From assembly GCF_022808695.1 (NCBI RefSeq), contig NZ_JAKZKW010000003.1, positions 1 through 64,000 of the forward strand: a stretch of DNA of 64,000 nucleotides, in the 5' to 3' direction. Numbering within the stretch: position 1 is the stretch's first letter; the number at the start of each line of letters is the position of its first letter. The DNA is from Fundidesulfovibrio soli. Lineage in GTDB: Bacteria; Desulfobacterota; Desulfovibrionia; Desulfovibrionales; Desulfovibrionaceae. Made by a program: the position numbers and the translations under genes. The notes beneath the pieces are model-generated. The model saw only the letters and a list, made by a program, of their open reading frames with translations, was not told where the DNA came from and made no database searches. Below, piece after piece: positions 34,803 to 43,591 of the stretch.

Positions 34803-36989
34803 ATGGTGACGTTGTATCCTCATTCCAGCGGCCGACTGTCTTCAGGCGCCTCCCTGCGTGGCGAAATCAGACCATCTTTCAGGCTGCCGACGGGTTGGTT
34901 GCGTTGCACATTGGTGCTTTGGGTTTGCCTCTGGTGCGTGGCGACCTGCGAAGCGGCAGCCGATGACGAGTTGTTGCTGCTGACCAGCGGCGCCAGGGCC
35001 GCGAGCGGCCCTTCCTCCGTGGTGAGGACCATAGGTCCAGGGGGCGGCGCCGTGCAGGCGGGCAAGGTTGGCGTCACCATCCCCCCGGGGGCGCTCGCCT
35101 CCCCGGTCCCCGTCACGCTGAAGCGGACCGCACCGGGGGCGGACTTCGGCAACCAGTCCGCCGCATGGTCCTACACGCTGGTGATGCCGCAACTCCAGGT
35201 CGGCCAGGACATCCCAGTGGTCTTCTCAGGCTTCGGTGGACCTGACCGGCGGGCGGCTGTCGCCCTGGCCGACTCGTCCACCACCTCCGGCCAGACGGTC
35301 GCGGTGCCCGCTCGGCTGGTTTGGGGCGATGTGGTCGCTGGCGCGCTGCGCTTCCATTTGCCCGCCGATGAACTCGCCGGGGGCGGTCAGGCCGCGGCTG
35401 CCATGGCCGCCGATACGGCCACGGCCTCGGGCGAGAAACGCAGTTTCAGCTGGTGGTCCGTCACCAACGTCGCACAGAAGACCAGCCAGCATTTCACGCT
35501 GGAATACCCCACCGCCATCATCGGGGTCAGCCCCGACGCGCCGGAGCGCATCCTGGCCGCCGCCGAGGATGCCTACCAGAAACTTGCCGACCTGCATTTC
35601 GACCTGCCAGGGTCGCTCAACTGGCCCATGTCCATCACTGTGAAATACGGCATGGGGGAACGTGAAGGGGAGACCGGAATCCCCCTGTCGGGCAAGAAAA
35701 ACAGCTACCTGAACCTCAGCGCGGACATCTGCGGCAGCGCGTCGTCCGAAAAGATGCGCACCACCGTGGGGCATGAAATATTCCACGCCATCCAGAGCGC
35801 CTACGACCCGCGCGGTTCCCTGACCATCCGCCACTCTTGGAGCACGCCGTATTTCCTGATGCTCTCCGAGGCCAGCTCCACGTGGTTCGAACGCAAGGTG
35901 ATGGGGGGCGGGGCGTATGTCTCCCCGCAGTTCCTCACCAACATGGATATGAAAAGCACGGGCCTGGAGATGTGGCAGGACAAGCCCGAGGCTCAGAACC
36001 TGGGCTACTGGGCTTCGGGGTTCCTGCGCTTCCTGACGGACAAATACCAGGACGCCTTCATCCTGACCCTGTGGCAGAAGGTGCGGGGCCAGAAAAATTC
36101 ATCCTTGGGCTATTCGGACCTGCGGGCGCTGATGGACGCCGTGGGCTCAGGCATCGACACCTCCTTCGCCTGGAATGACTTTGTGGGCAAGGTCGTCAGC
36201 GGCACCACGGGGTACTCAGGCTGGACGCTCCCCGCCAGCAACGCCGTCTGGTACAACGTCAACCCGTTCGCCGGCGTGTTTTCCGAGGACATCGCGCCGT
36301 TTTCGGCCCTGAAGTGGACAGCCATCTTCAATACGTCGCGCACCAGCATGAAATATATGTTCAATGTGACCGCGGAGTCACCTGACATCTCCTATACGCT
36401 TTACAAAGCCAATGATGCGAACGGACCCTTCACGTTTGTGACCTCGCTCAAGCCGTTCACGCCGCAGACTGTCACGGTTGGGGTGGGCGATATTTATGTC
36501 ATGGCTGTTGCGAACAGCGATGCCGCAAGTCCGTATAAGACGCGTTCAACTGCTCAGGTGATCGTGGGTAATTCCGAGGTGTGCCGTTTTTGCCCGGACG
36601 TTTCCCGTGATGCGGTGTTGGATGTCATGCCAGGTGGATACAAGGTCTGGTGGGATAGTACCCGCGAGTATCAACAGGCTGTGGAGTATTACTGGGATTA
36701 TGCGTTGGGAAATGTTTATTTCTGTGCGTGCTATTGGCCTGGGTCCAATTATCTTAAAAGCAGGGTGACTTTTTTTGAAAATGGAGCCAATGCTGCTGTC
36801 GATCAATATGATGAATCCGGGCAGCGACATGGACGAAGGACGATTTATTACGAGACCGGGGGCGTTTGGTACATTGAACAGTATGTGCATGGCAGAATCC
36901 AGGCCAGATCCTTTTATACTCCGAGCGGTGAGCTTTACTGGCGTTGCACGTATGATGCACAAGGGGCGGAGACGTGCGGCGCTCCCTGA
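34803..36989 (+). CDS. Secreted multi-domain protein with HEXXH motif, paralogue 1
   Basis: 728 residues. Signal segment near residues 35-52 after a long N-region, so secretion is inferred. A beta domain (about 55-200, VGVTIPPGALASPVPVTLKRT, as in ZU5-type modules) is followed by a central domain with HEIFH at residues 324-328 and E356 in EASSTWFER, which fits a gluzincin zinc-peptidase pattern (HEXXH then downstream Glu). A CRFCPD motif and C-terminal MORN/YwqK-like repeats (GQRHGRRTIYYETGG and following) complete it. The first two thirds are high-GC; the last third (from about 36300) is clearly AT-richer. Function unknown; possibly a cell-surface or secreted protease. Confidence 0.75.
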   Translation: MVTLYPHSSGRLSSGASLRGEIRPSFRLPTGWLRCTLVLWVCLWCVATCEAAADDELLLLTSGARAASGPSSVVRTIGPGGGAVQAGKVGVTIPPGALASPVPVTLKRTAPGADFGNQSAAWSYTLVMPQLQVGQDIPVVFSGFGGPDRRAAVALADSSTTSGQTVAVPARLVWGDVVAGALRFHLPADELAGGGQAAAAMAADTATASGEKRSFSWWSVTNVAQKTSQHFTLEYPTAIIGVSPDAPERILAAAEDAYQKLADLHFDLPGSLNWPMSITVKYGMGEREGETGIPLSGKKNSYLNLSADICGSASSEKMRTTVGHEIFHAIQSAYDPRGSLTIRHSWSTPYFLMLSEASSTWFERKVMGGGAYVSPQFLTNMDMKSTGLEMWQDKPEAQNLGYWASGFLRFLTDKYQDAFILTLWQKVRGQKNSSLGYSDLRALMDAVGSGIDTSFAWNDFVGKVVSGTTGYSGWTLPASNAVWYNVNPFAGVFSEDIAPFSALKWTAIFNTSRTSMKYMFNVTAESPDISYTLYKANDANGPFTFVTSLKPFTPQTVTVGVGDIYVMAVANSDAASPYKTRSTAQVIVGNSEVCRFCPDVSRDAVLDVMPGGYKVWWDSTREYQQAVEYYWDYALGNVYFCACYWPGSNYLKSRVTFFENGANAAVDQYDESGQRHGRRTIYYETGGVWYIEQYVHGRIQARSFYTPSGELYWRCTYDAQGAETCGAP

Positions 36990-37259
36990 ATGTTCGTGAC
37001 GCTCGTTGGGTTTCCCGCTGTGTCCTGATGGCCTCAGCCGTTCAGAAGCAATAATAAGGGCCGTCGTCCTGCGATAGGTTCTATTGTTTACATTGCGTTA
37101 AGCAGCGCGTTCACTCGCGCTGCCGTTGCGATCGTTGTTCTGGCTGGTGCCAGAGGCGGCTTAGTGGTTGCTCATGCCCGCCAAGATGGTTATTTTTGAA
37201 CCAGTCCAATTCAGCTCCCACTGCCCGGTCCCTTCCCCCGGGCTCTAGGAGCAAGGAAA
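36990..37259. other. Spacer between the secreted paralogues, no gene seen
   Basis: 270 nt of moderate GC, continuing the AT-richer composition of the preceding gene's end. No terminator with a T-tract and no RBS-start pair was found. It might hold a promoter for paralogue 2 (for example TTGTTTACATTG near 37085), but this is weak. Confidence 0.4.
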
Positions 37260-37316
37260 GGGCCATCGCCCGTCGTGCCAGGGCGAATCCTCAGGATCAC
37301 AACCCAGGAGGATCGC
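37260..37316 (+). promoter_or_regulatory. Conserved leader of secreted paralogue 2 with RBS-sequestering potential
   Basis: Second copy of the leader described at 34746. ATCCTC (37287-37292) pairs perfectly with GAGGAT (37308-37313) at the ribosome-binding site, 3 nt from the ATG, leaving a 15-nt loop. CGCCC/GGGCG (37267-37271 with 37281-37285) forms an alternative upstream hairpin. The sole difference between the copies falls in this pairing and is compensated by wobble. Confidence 0.6.
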
Positions 37317-39488
37317 ATGGTGACGTGGTTTCCTACCCTCGACGGCAGTCCGCCGTCCGTGTCCATCCGTCAAGGCGGAATCCTCCGCAGCTTTCCATTG
37401 TTACGCCTCCTGCTGGGGCACGCTTTTGCGCTGCTGGCCATGATCGGCTTTTCCGCCCCAGGCGCGGCGGCCGCGGACGACGACCTCCTGCTGCTGACCA
37501 GCGGGGCGCGCGCCGCCGGCGGCCCCTCCGTGGTCACCAAGACCATCGGCCCGTCCGGCGGGGTCCTGCGGGCGGGCAGGGTGGTCGTGACCATCCCGCC
37601 GGGGGCTCTGGCCTCCCCGGCGCAGGTTACGCTCAGGCGAACCGCGCCGGGCGCGGACTTCGGAAAGCAGTCCGGGGTGTGGTCCTACTCGCTGGAGATC
37701 CCTCTGCCGCAGGCCGGGCAGGACATCGACGTGGCCCTCTTCGGCCTGGGCGCGCCCGACCGGCAGGCCGCCGTGGCCCTGGGCGACTCCAGCACCATCT
37801 CCGGGCAGACCGACGCCGCTCCCGCCAGGGTGGTCCGGGGCAATGTGGTGTCCGGGGTGCTGCGCTTCAAGCTGCCGGCGCACGACCTCTCCCAGGGCCT
37901 GCTGGCGGGGGGCAACGGCGACGGGCACACCGCCGCCTGGTGGACCCTGGCCGGGTATGCAAGCAAGAGCAGCCAGCACTTCACGGTAGAATACCCCGCA
38001 GCCGTGCTCGCGGTGAGCGCCGACGCCCCGGACCGCGTCCTGGCCGCCGCCGAGGACGCCTACCAGAAGCTTTCCGACCTGAATTTCGACCTGGTTGGCT
38101 CGCTCGCCTGGCCCATGCCCATCTCCGTCGGCTACGCCACGCATGACGAACCCTGCCCGGCGGGCCTGCCCCTCTCCGGCAAGGGCAAGGGCTATCTGGT
38201 GCTGAACGCGGACCTCTGCGCCGCCGCCTCCTCAGACGCCATGCGCGCCGCCGTGGGACACGGGCTGTTCCACGCCGTGCAGGCCGCCTACGACCCACGC
38301 TCCACCCTGGCCGTGCGCCACTCGGCCGCCGATCCGCACTTCGCCATGCTCGGGGAGGCCAGCTCCACCTGGTTCGAGCGCAGGATACTCGGCGGAGGGT
38401 ACGTCTCCCCGAACTTCCTCGCCAACGTGGGCCTGAAGGGCACGGGCCTGGAGGCCTGGCAGGGCACGCCCCAGGCCCAGGCCCAGGCCCGCAATCTGGG
38501 CTACTGGGCCTCGGGCTTCGTGCGCCACCTCGTCGACCAGCTCCAGGGCCAGGTCGTCCTCGGGCTGTGGCAGAAGGTGCACAACCAAGCCAGCCCCTCG
38601 CCGGGCTACTCCGACCTGCGCGCGCTCATCGATGCCGCCGGGGCGGGCGGCGTCGCGGCGTTGGCCTGGGCTGACTACATGGGCAAGCTCTTCAGCGGCA
38701 ACACGGGCTATGCCGGCTGGCCGGTGCCCGCCAGCGACGCGGTCTGGCACAGCTCCGACCCGCCGCCGGGCCGCCTGACCGGCAGCCTCGCCCCGTTCTC
38801 GGCCCTGAAGTGGACGGCGTTCATCGACTCCGTGCCCTCCGGCGTGCAGTACATGCTGAGCCCCATCTCCGAGACGCCGGACATGACCTATGTGCTCTAC
38901 AAGGGCACGAACGCCAACGGGCCGTTCAGCTATGTGGCCACGCTCAAGATGTTCAACCCGCACATGCTCGCGGCCGCGCCCGGCGACGTGTACGTGATCG
39001 CCGCCGTCAACGGGGACTCCAAGAGCCCCTACACGACGGTCTCCGGGGCGGACCTCATGCTGGGCGACGCGGCCAAGTGCCGCTTCTGCCCGGAGGTGCC
39101 GGACGACGCGCCCATGCTGATCTCGGAGGACGGGCTCTCCCGCTGGTGGGTGGACGAGTCGCACCTGATCACGCTGGCCCAGGAGCACTATCAGGACCCG
39201 CAGTGGACGAAATTGTGGTCGTTCTACTGTAGCTGGCCGAACGTGGCGGCATTCAAGACCGGCGTGAGATTCCGCCTGGACGGCACCACGGTCTACGATA
39301 TCCAGCACTACGACCAGCAGGGCAGTCTGCACGGGGTCTGCAAGGAGTTCTATGAGGCCGGGAGCATTCACTTTATCCAAACATACTCCCACGGACTGAT
39401 CCTGACCAGGACGGAGTACGGCCCGGACGGGGCGGTCATCCAGTATTGCACCTTCGACGGGCAGGGAGTGGCGACGTGCACGCCGTAG
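37317..39488 (+). CDS. Secreted paralogue 2, degenerate HEXXH motif
   Basis: 723 residues, collinear with paralogue 1: signal segment (about 25-50), beta domain (VVVTIPPGALASPAQVTLRRT), central domain, CRFCPEV motif and C-terminal MORN-like repeats (GSLHGVCKEFYEAGS and following). The metal-binding motif reads HGLFH at 315-319, so the catalytic glutamate is replaced by glycine (codon GGG at 38262) while both histidines and the downstream E347 (EASSTWFER) are kept. If paralogue 1 is a zinc peptidase, this one should be inactive but could still bind metal. Uniformly high GC, unlike the end of paralogue 1. Confidence 0.78.
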   Translation: MVTWFPTLDGSPPSVSIRQGGILRSFPLLRLLLGHAFALLAMIGFSAPGAAAADDDLLLLTSGARAAGGPSVVTKTIGPSGGVLRAGRVVVTIPPGALASPAQVTLRRTAPGADFGKQSGVWSYSLEIPLPQAGQDIDVALFGLGAPDRQAAVALGDSSTISGQTDAAPARVVRGNVVSGVLRFKLPAHDLSQGLLAGGNGDGHTAAWWTLAGYASKSSQHFTVEYPAAVLAVSADAPDRVLAAAEDAYQKLSDLNFDLVGSLAWPMPISVGYATHDEPCPAGLPLSGKGKGYLVLNADLCAAASSDAMRAAVGHGLFHAVQAAYDPRSTLAVRHSAADPHFAMLGEASSTWFERRILGGGYVSPNFLANVGLKGTGLEAWQGTPQAQAQARNLGYWASGFVRHLVDQLQGQVVLGLWQKVHNQASPSPGYSDLRALIDAAGAGGVAALAWADYMGKLFSGNTGYAGWPVPASDAVWHSSDPPPGRLTGSLAPFSALKWTAFIDSVPSGVQYMLSPISETPDMTYVLYKGTNANGPFSYVATLKMFNPHMLAAAPGDVYVIAAVNGDSKSPYTTVSGADLMLGDAAKCRFCPEVPDDAPMLISEDGLSRWWVDESHLITLAQEHYQDPQWTKLWSFYCSWPNVAAFKTGVRFRLDGTTVYDIQHYDQQGSLHGVCKEFYEAGSIHFIQTYSHGLILTRTEYGPDGAVIQYCTFDGQGVATCTP

Positions 39489-39509
39489 GCGGGGAGTGAG
39501 GGCCAAGAA

Positions 39510-39543
39510 AAAAGCCCCCGTCGCGAGACGGGGGCCTTTTCAT
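39510..39543. terminator. Bidirectional terminator
   Basis: 9-bp stem GCCCCCGTC/GACGGGGGC (39514-39522 with 39527-39535, loop gcga), followed by CTTTT on the plus strand and TTTTTTC on the minus strand. Shared by secreted paralogue 2 (+) and the DEAD-box helicase gene (-). Confidence 0.93.
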
Positions 39544-39563
39544 TTCAATAGTGCGGGCTCAGC

Positions 39564-41237
39564 TTAAGCAGCGCGGTTGCCGTCGGCGTCTTCGCGGCGG
39601 CGGCTGCCGTTCTGCCTGGAGGGGCGGTTGGCCTCGGAGTCATCGCGGCGGGCAAAGCCCTGTCCGGCCTCCTGGCCCATGCTGCTGCCGTAGAAGGAGG
39701 GCTTGCGCTCTCCGCCCTGGTGGCGGTTGGCGCCCTGGTAGCCCTCGGCGCGGCGGGTGCCGCCCTCGCCGGACTCCTGGCGGCGGTTGTTGGCGTAGGG
39801 ACCCTGGCCGCCCTGGCCGCCCTGGGCGCGGCGGCGCTCGCCAGAATACCCCTGGCGCTCCTGGCCCTGGCGCTTCTGGCCGGCGTGGTGGCCGGGGAGA
39901 TGCCCGGCGGCAGGCTGGGTGGCGGGCTGGCTCACGCCGTCGCCGGAGGCGGGCTGGCGCCTGGTGTCGGCGGAGTAGCCCTCGTAGGCGGGGCGGCGCT
40001 GGCCCTGTCCGCCCTCGGAGCGGCGGTTGTTGCCGCCGTAACCGCCGCGTCCGCCGCCCGGACGCATGATGGGCCGGTCGAAGTCGCTGTGGCGGTCAGG
40101 GGCGGGCACGGCGTAGTCGAAGCCGTCCATCTTCTTGCGCTCGATGGTCTTGCCCAGCAGACGCTCGATGGCCCGGACCATGGAGTTGTCCTCGTGGGTC
40201 ACCAGGGAATAGGCCTGACCTTCACGCTCGGCGCGGCCGGTGCGGCCCACGCGGTGGGTGTAGGTCTCGGGGGTGTCGGGCAGGTCGAAGTTGACCACGT
40301 GGGCCACGCGGGAGACGTCGATGCCGCGCGCGGCGATGTCGGTGGCCACCAGCACGCGGTAGCGGCCGGTGCGGAAGCCGTCCATGGCCTTCTGGCGCTG
40401 CGTCTGGGAGAGGTTGCCCTGCAGGCAGGCCGACGTGTGGCTGGAGCGCTCCAGCTGCTCGGCCAGGCGCTTGGCGCGGTGCTTGGTGCGGGTGAACACC
40501 AGCACGGAGCCTTCGGGCTTCTGCTCCAGCAGGTTGAGCAGCAGCTTGGTCTTCAGGTGCTGGGGCACGGGGAAGAGGCACTGCTCGACGGTGGAGGCCG
40601 GAGCCGTGCGGCCGATGCGCACCAGGGCCGGGTTCTTGAGCGTCTCGTTGGCCAGCCCACGGATGGAGTCGGGCATGGTGGCGGAGAACAGCAGGGTCTG
40701 GCGGTCCTTGGGCAGGGTGGAGAGGATGCGCCGGATATCCGGGAGGAAGCCCATGTCGAACATGTGGTCGGCTTCGTCCAGCACCAGCGTCTCAACGCCG
40801 GAAAGATTCGCGTTGCCCTGGTTCAGGTGGTCCAGCAGGCGGCCCGGGCAGGCCACCAGGATGTCGGCGCCCTGGCGCAGGCGGCTGGCCTGGGGTCCGA
40901 GGCCCACGCCGCCGTACACGGTGACGGTGCGGATGCGCGCGCCCTTGGTGTAGTCGCGGGCGCTCTCGCTGATCTGCTCGGCCAGCTCGCGGGTGGGGGC
41001 GATGATCAGGGCACGGACGGTGCCGCGCAGCGGCTTGGGGTCCTTCATGAACCTGTCGATAATGGGCAGCAGGAAGGCCGCGGTCTTGCCGGTGCCGGTC
41101 TGGGCCAGGCCCATGACGTCGCGCCCTTCGAGCACGTGGGGCATGGCTTCGGCCTGTATGGGGGTCGGGGCTTCATAGCCCAGGGATTTGATGTTGGCGG
41201 AAATGGTGGGATGAAAACCGAAAGAATCGAATTGCAA
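39564..41237 (-). CDS. DEAD-box RNA helicase (RhlE/CshA type) with RGG-rich tail
   Basis: 557 residues. The helicase core (1-380) has the Q motif (GYEAPTPIQAEAMP), motif I AQTGTGKT, Ia PTRELAEQ, II DEAD (VLDEADHMF), III SAT, and VI HRVGRTGRAER. The C-terminal 170 residues are a disordered Gly/Arg/Gln/Tyr-rich tail with RGG-like repeats for RNA binding. The start is a TTG codon (CAA on the plus strand at 41235-41237), which alone gives the conserved opening FDSFGF; GAGG lies 8 nt upstream. It probably acts in RNA remodelling and cold adaptation. A promoter about 190 nt upstream implies a long leader. Confidence 0.93.
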   Translation of the reverse strand: MQFDSFGFHPTISANIKSLGYEAPTPIQAEAMPHVLEGRDVMGLAQTGTGKTAAFLLPIIDRFMKDPKPLRGTVRALIIAPTRELAEQISESARDYTKGARIRTVTVYGGVGLGPQASRLRQGADILVACPGRLLDHLNQGNANLSGVETLVLDEADHMFDMGFLPDIRRILSTLPKDRQTLLFSATMPDSIRGLANETLKNPALVRIGRTAPASTVEQCLFPVPQHLKTKLLLNLLEQKPEGSVLVFTRTKHRAKRLAEQLERSSHTSACLQGNLSQTQRQKAMDGFRTGRYRVLVATDIAARGIDVSRVAHVVNFDLPDTPETYTHRVGRTGRAEREGQAYSLVTHEDNSMVRAIERLLGKTIERKKMDGFDYAVPAPDRHSDFDRPIMRPGGGRGGYGGNNRRSEGGQGQRRPAYEGYSADTRRQPASGDGVSQPATQPAAGHLPGHHAGQKRQGQERQGYSGERRRAQGGQGGQGPYANNRRQESGEGGTRRAEGYQGANRHQGGERKPSFYGSSMGQEAGQGFARRDDSEANRPSRQNGSRRREDADGNRAA

Positions 41238-41428
41238 AAGGAGAACCTCGTGTTCTGGTTGTGAGGCGATGAGCGAGCGTGACTTGGCGTGCTGCCGACC
41301 CGTCAGGGAAGCGTCATCGGGGATAATGTCGTTGGTTTCGGCAGGAACAGTCTGGCGGGATGGGCGGGGCTGCAGCTAGCCCCCGCCACGCAGGCAGGCA
41401 TGCCGTGGCGCGGTGTGCGCCGGGAACA

Positions 41429-41456
41429 CCAATAAGCCTTTTAACGGCGGTGTCAA
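41429..41456 (-). promoter_or_regulatory. Sigma-70-like promoter of the DEAD-box gene
   Basis: On the minus strand TTGACA (41451-41456) and TATTGG (41429-41434) are 16 nt apart, giving a leader of roughly 185 nt before the TTG start. The remaining 305-nt divergent region to upp has no gene; no clear upp promoter could be chosen. Confidence 0.5.
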
Positions 41457-41542
41457 CAACGGTCTTGACCGGCCAGCGCCAATTCTGCAAGAACCTGGAG
41501 GTTTGCTGCACATGTGAAAACTTAAAAAATAAGGAGAGGTCC

Positions 41543-42169
41543 ATGCCTGTCACAGTGGTCGACCACCCTCTGGTGAAGCACAAGCTGGGCATTCTGCGCC
41601 AGGACGGCGTGAGCACCAACCAATTCCGCGACCTCGCCGGAGAGGTTGCCAGGCTGCTCACCTACGAAGCCACCAAGGACCTCAAGACCGAGCCCAAGAC
41701 CATCAAGGGCTGGGCCGGGCCCGTGGAAGTTGAGCAGATCAAGGGCAAGAAAATAACCGTTGTTCCCATCCTGCGCGCGGGCCTGGGCATGATGGACGGC
41801 GTGCTGGACATGATCCCCGGGGCCAAGGTCAGCGTGGTGGGCATGTACCGCAACGAGGAGACCCTCTCCCCCGTGCGCTACTACGTGAAGCTCGCCAAGG
41901 AGATCCATAAGCGCACCGCCCTCATCCTGGACCCCATGCTGGCCACGGGCGGCACGCTCATCGCCACCATCGACCTCCTCAAGGAGGCGGGCTGCAAGAA
42001 GATCAAGGGCCTGTTCCTGGTGGCCGCCCCCGAGGGACTGGCGCGCCTGGAGGCCGCCCACCCGGACGTGCACGTCTACGTGGCGGCCATCGACGAGCGC
42101 CTCAACGAAGTGGGCTACATCCTGCCCGGCCTGGGCGACGCTGGCGATAAAATCTTCGGCACCAAATAG
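41543..42169 (+). CDS. upp: Uracil phosphoribosyltransferase
   Basis: Salvages uracil with PRPP to UMP. 208 residues, standard length. PRPP loop [25 protein letters not shown] and the uracil-binding C-terminal [17 protein letters not shown] are clear. Start at 41543 after AAGGAGAGG. The uracil permease gene follows 9 nt after its stop, forming a salvage operon (uptake plus phosphoribosylation). Confidence 0.97.
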   Translation: MPVTVVDHPLVKHKLGILRQDGVSTNQFRDLAGEVARLLTYEATKDLKTEPKTIKGWAGPVEVEQIKGKKITVVPILRAGLGMMDGVLDMIPGAKVSVVGMYRNEETLSPVRYYVKLAKEIHKRTALILDPMLATGGTLIATIDLLKEAGCKKIKGLFLVAAPEGLARLEAAHPDVHVYVAAIDERLNEVGYILPGLGDAGDKIFGTK

Positions 42170-42178
42170 GGGGGAGTC

Positions 42179-43426
42179 ATGGCTTTGGTTAACAACGGCG
42201 ATTACCAGCTGCGCCTGCGGGACGTGCCCGTGGGAGCCCAGATGTTGTTCGTGGCCTTTGGCGCCCTCGTGCTGGTGCCGCTGCTCACCGGGCTGGACCC
42301 CAACGTGGCCCTGTTCACCGCGGGCCTGGGCACGCTCATCTACCAGGTGCTGACCAAGTTCCAGATTCCCATCTTCCTGGGCTCCTCCTTCGCGTTCATC
42401 GCCCCGGTGATGCTCTCGGTGCAGCGCCACGGCACGGCCGCCACCCTGGGCGGCCTGGCCTCGGTGGGCATCATGTACGTGCTCTTCGCGCTGCTCATCA
42501 AAGCCAAGGGCACGAGCTTCCTGCTGCGCATCCTGCCGCACGTGGTCACCGGCCCGGTGATCATGGTCATCGGCCTGATCCTGGCCCCGGTGGGCGTGTA
42601 CATGGCCATGGGCAAGACGGGCGACGGGGCCAAGGTGCTCTACCCCGAGAACCAGGCCATGATCATCTCCATGATCTCTCTGGCCGTCACGGTGCTCATC
42701 GCCATCAAGGGCCGGGGCATGCTCAAGCTGATCCCCATCGTCTGCGGCATCGTGGCGGGCTACGCCACAAGCCTCGTCATGGGCATCGTGGACTTCGCCC
42801 CCGTGGCCGCCGCGCCCTGGTTCAAGATGCCCAACTTCGTGGCCCCGGCGTTCAGCTTCGACGCCATCATGATCATCCTGCCCGTGGCCATCGCGCCCAT
42901 CATCGAGCACATCGGCTCCATCCTGGCCATCGGCTCCGTCACGGGCAAGAATTACATCGACAAGCCCGGCGTGCACCGCTCCCTCATGGGCGACGGCGTG
43001 GCCACCACCCTGGCGGGCTTCCTGGGCGGCCCCCCGCTGACCACCTACGCCGAGGTCACGGGCGCGGTGTCGCTGATCAAGATCTACAACCCCGCCCTGA
43101 TGACCTGGGCCGCGCTCACCGGCATCGCCCTGGCCTTCGTGGGCAAGCTGGGAGCCCTGCTGCAGACCATCCCCGCGCCGGTCATGGGCGGCATCATGCT
43201 GCTGCTCTTCGGCGCGATCATGGTGGTGGGCCTGAACTCCCTGGTGCAGGACGGGCAGGACCTCATGAAGCCCCGCAACATGGTCATCGTGGCGCTCATC
43301 GTGGTGCTCGGCATGGGCAAGATGAGCTTCAGCTTCTGGGGCATCCACCTGGAGGGCATCGGCCTGGCCGGCGTGGCGGGCGTGGTGCTGAACCTGCTGT
43401 TGCCGCAGGACAGGGCCGAAGGATAG
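42179..43426 (+). CDS. uraA: Uracil permease (NCS2 family)
   Basis: 415 residues with about fourteen TM segments. NCS2 hallmarks: FLGSSFAFIAPV in TM3, IAPIIEHIGSILAIGSVTGKNYIDKPG (the Glu in EHIG contacts the nucleobase) and GGPPLTTYAEVTGAVSLIKIYNP. Imports uracil with a proton. Co-transcribed with upp and followed by the long palindromic element at 43428, whose right arm also forms a terminator. Confidence 0.95.
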   Translation: MALVNNGDYQLRLRDVPVGAQMLFVAFGALVLVPLLTGLDPNVALFTAGLGTLIYQVLTKFQIPIFLGSSFAFIAPVMLSVQRHGTAATLGGLASVGIMYVLFALLIKAKGTSFLLRILPHVVTGPVIMVIGLILAPVGVYMAMGKTGDGAKVLYPENQAMIISMISLAVTVLIAIKGRGMLKLIPIVCGIVAGYATSLVMGIVDFAPVAAAPWFKMPNFVAPAFSFDAIMIILPVAIAPIIEHIGSILAIGSVTGKNYIDKPGVHRSLMGDGVATTLAGFLGGPPLTTYAEVTGAVSLIKIYNPALMTWAALTGIALAFVGKLGALLQTIPAPVMGGIMLLLFGAIMVVGLNSLVQDGQDLMKPRNMVIVALIVVLGMGKMSFSFWGIHLEGIGLAGVAGVVLNLLLPQDRAEG

Positions 43427-43427
43427 C

Positions 43428-43552
43428 GCCTGTTGCAATTCCCGCGCAGGCCGCGTTGCGTGGAAAAAGCCGGACCCTCACGTATGCGCAATACGCTTCG
43501 GACCCGGCTTTCCCGCGCGCCTTGCCCGCGCGGTTTTTGAACAGACGCTGGA
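43428..43552. repeat. Long three-tiered palindromic element, copy A
   Basis: Nested stems: CCGCGC/GCGCGG (43442-43447 with 43528-43533), AAAGCCGG/CCGGCTTT (43466-43473 with 43504-43511) and CGTAT/ATACG (43481-43485 with 43491-43495). Conserved single-strand blocks are ACCCTCACGTA (43474-43484), TACGCTTCGG (43492-43501), GCGCCTTGCC (43517-43526) and GCGTTGC (43453-43459). Copy B at 59286-59409 is its reverse complement. The distal CCGCGCG/CGCGCGG hairpin plus TTTTT (43513-43538) also makes a plausible terminator for uraA. Confidence 0.8.
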
Positions 43553-43591
43553 ATGGCGCCCCACAACGTGACCGCAACCCACGGAGAAGCC

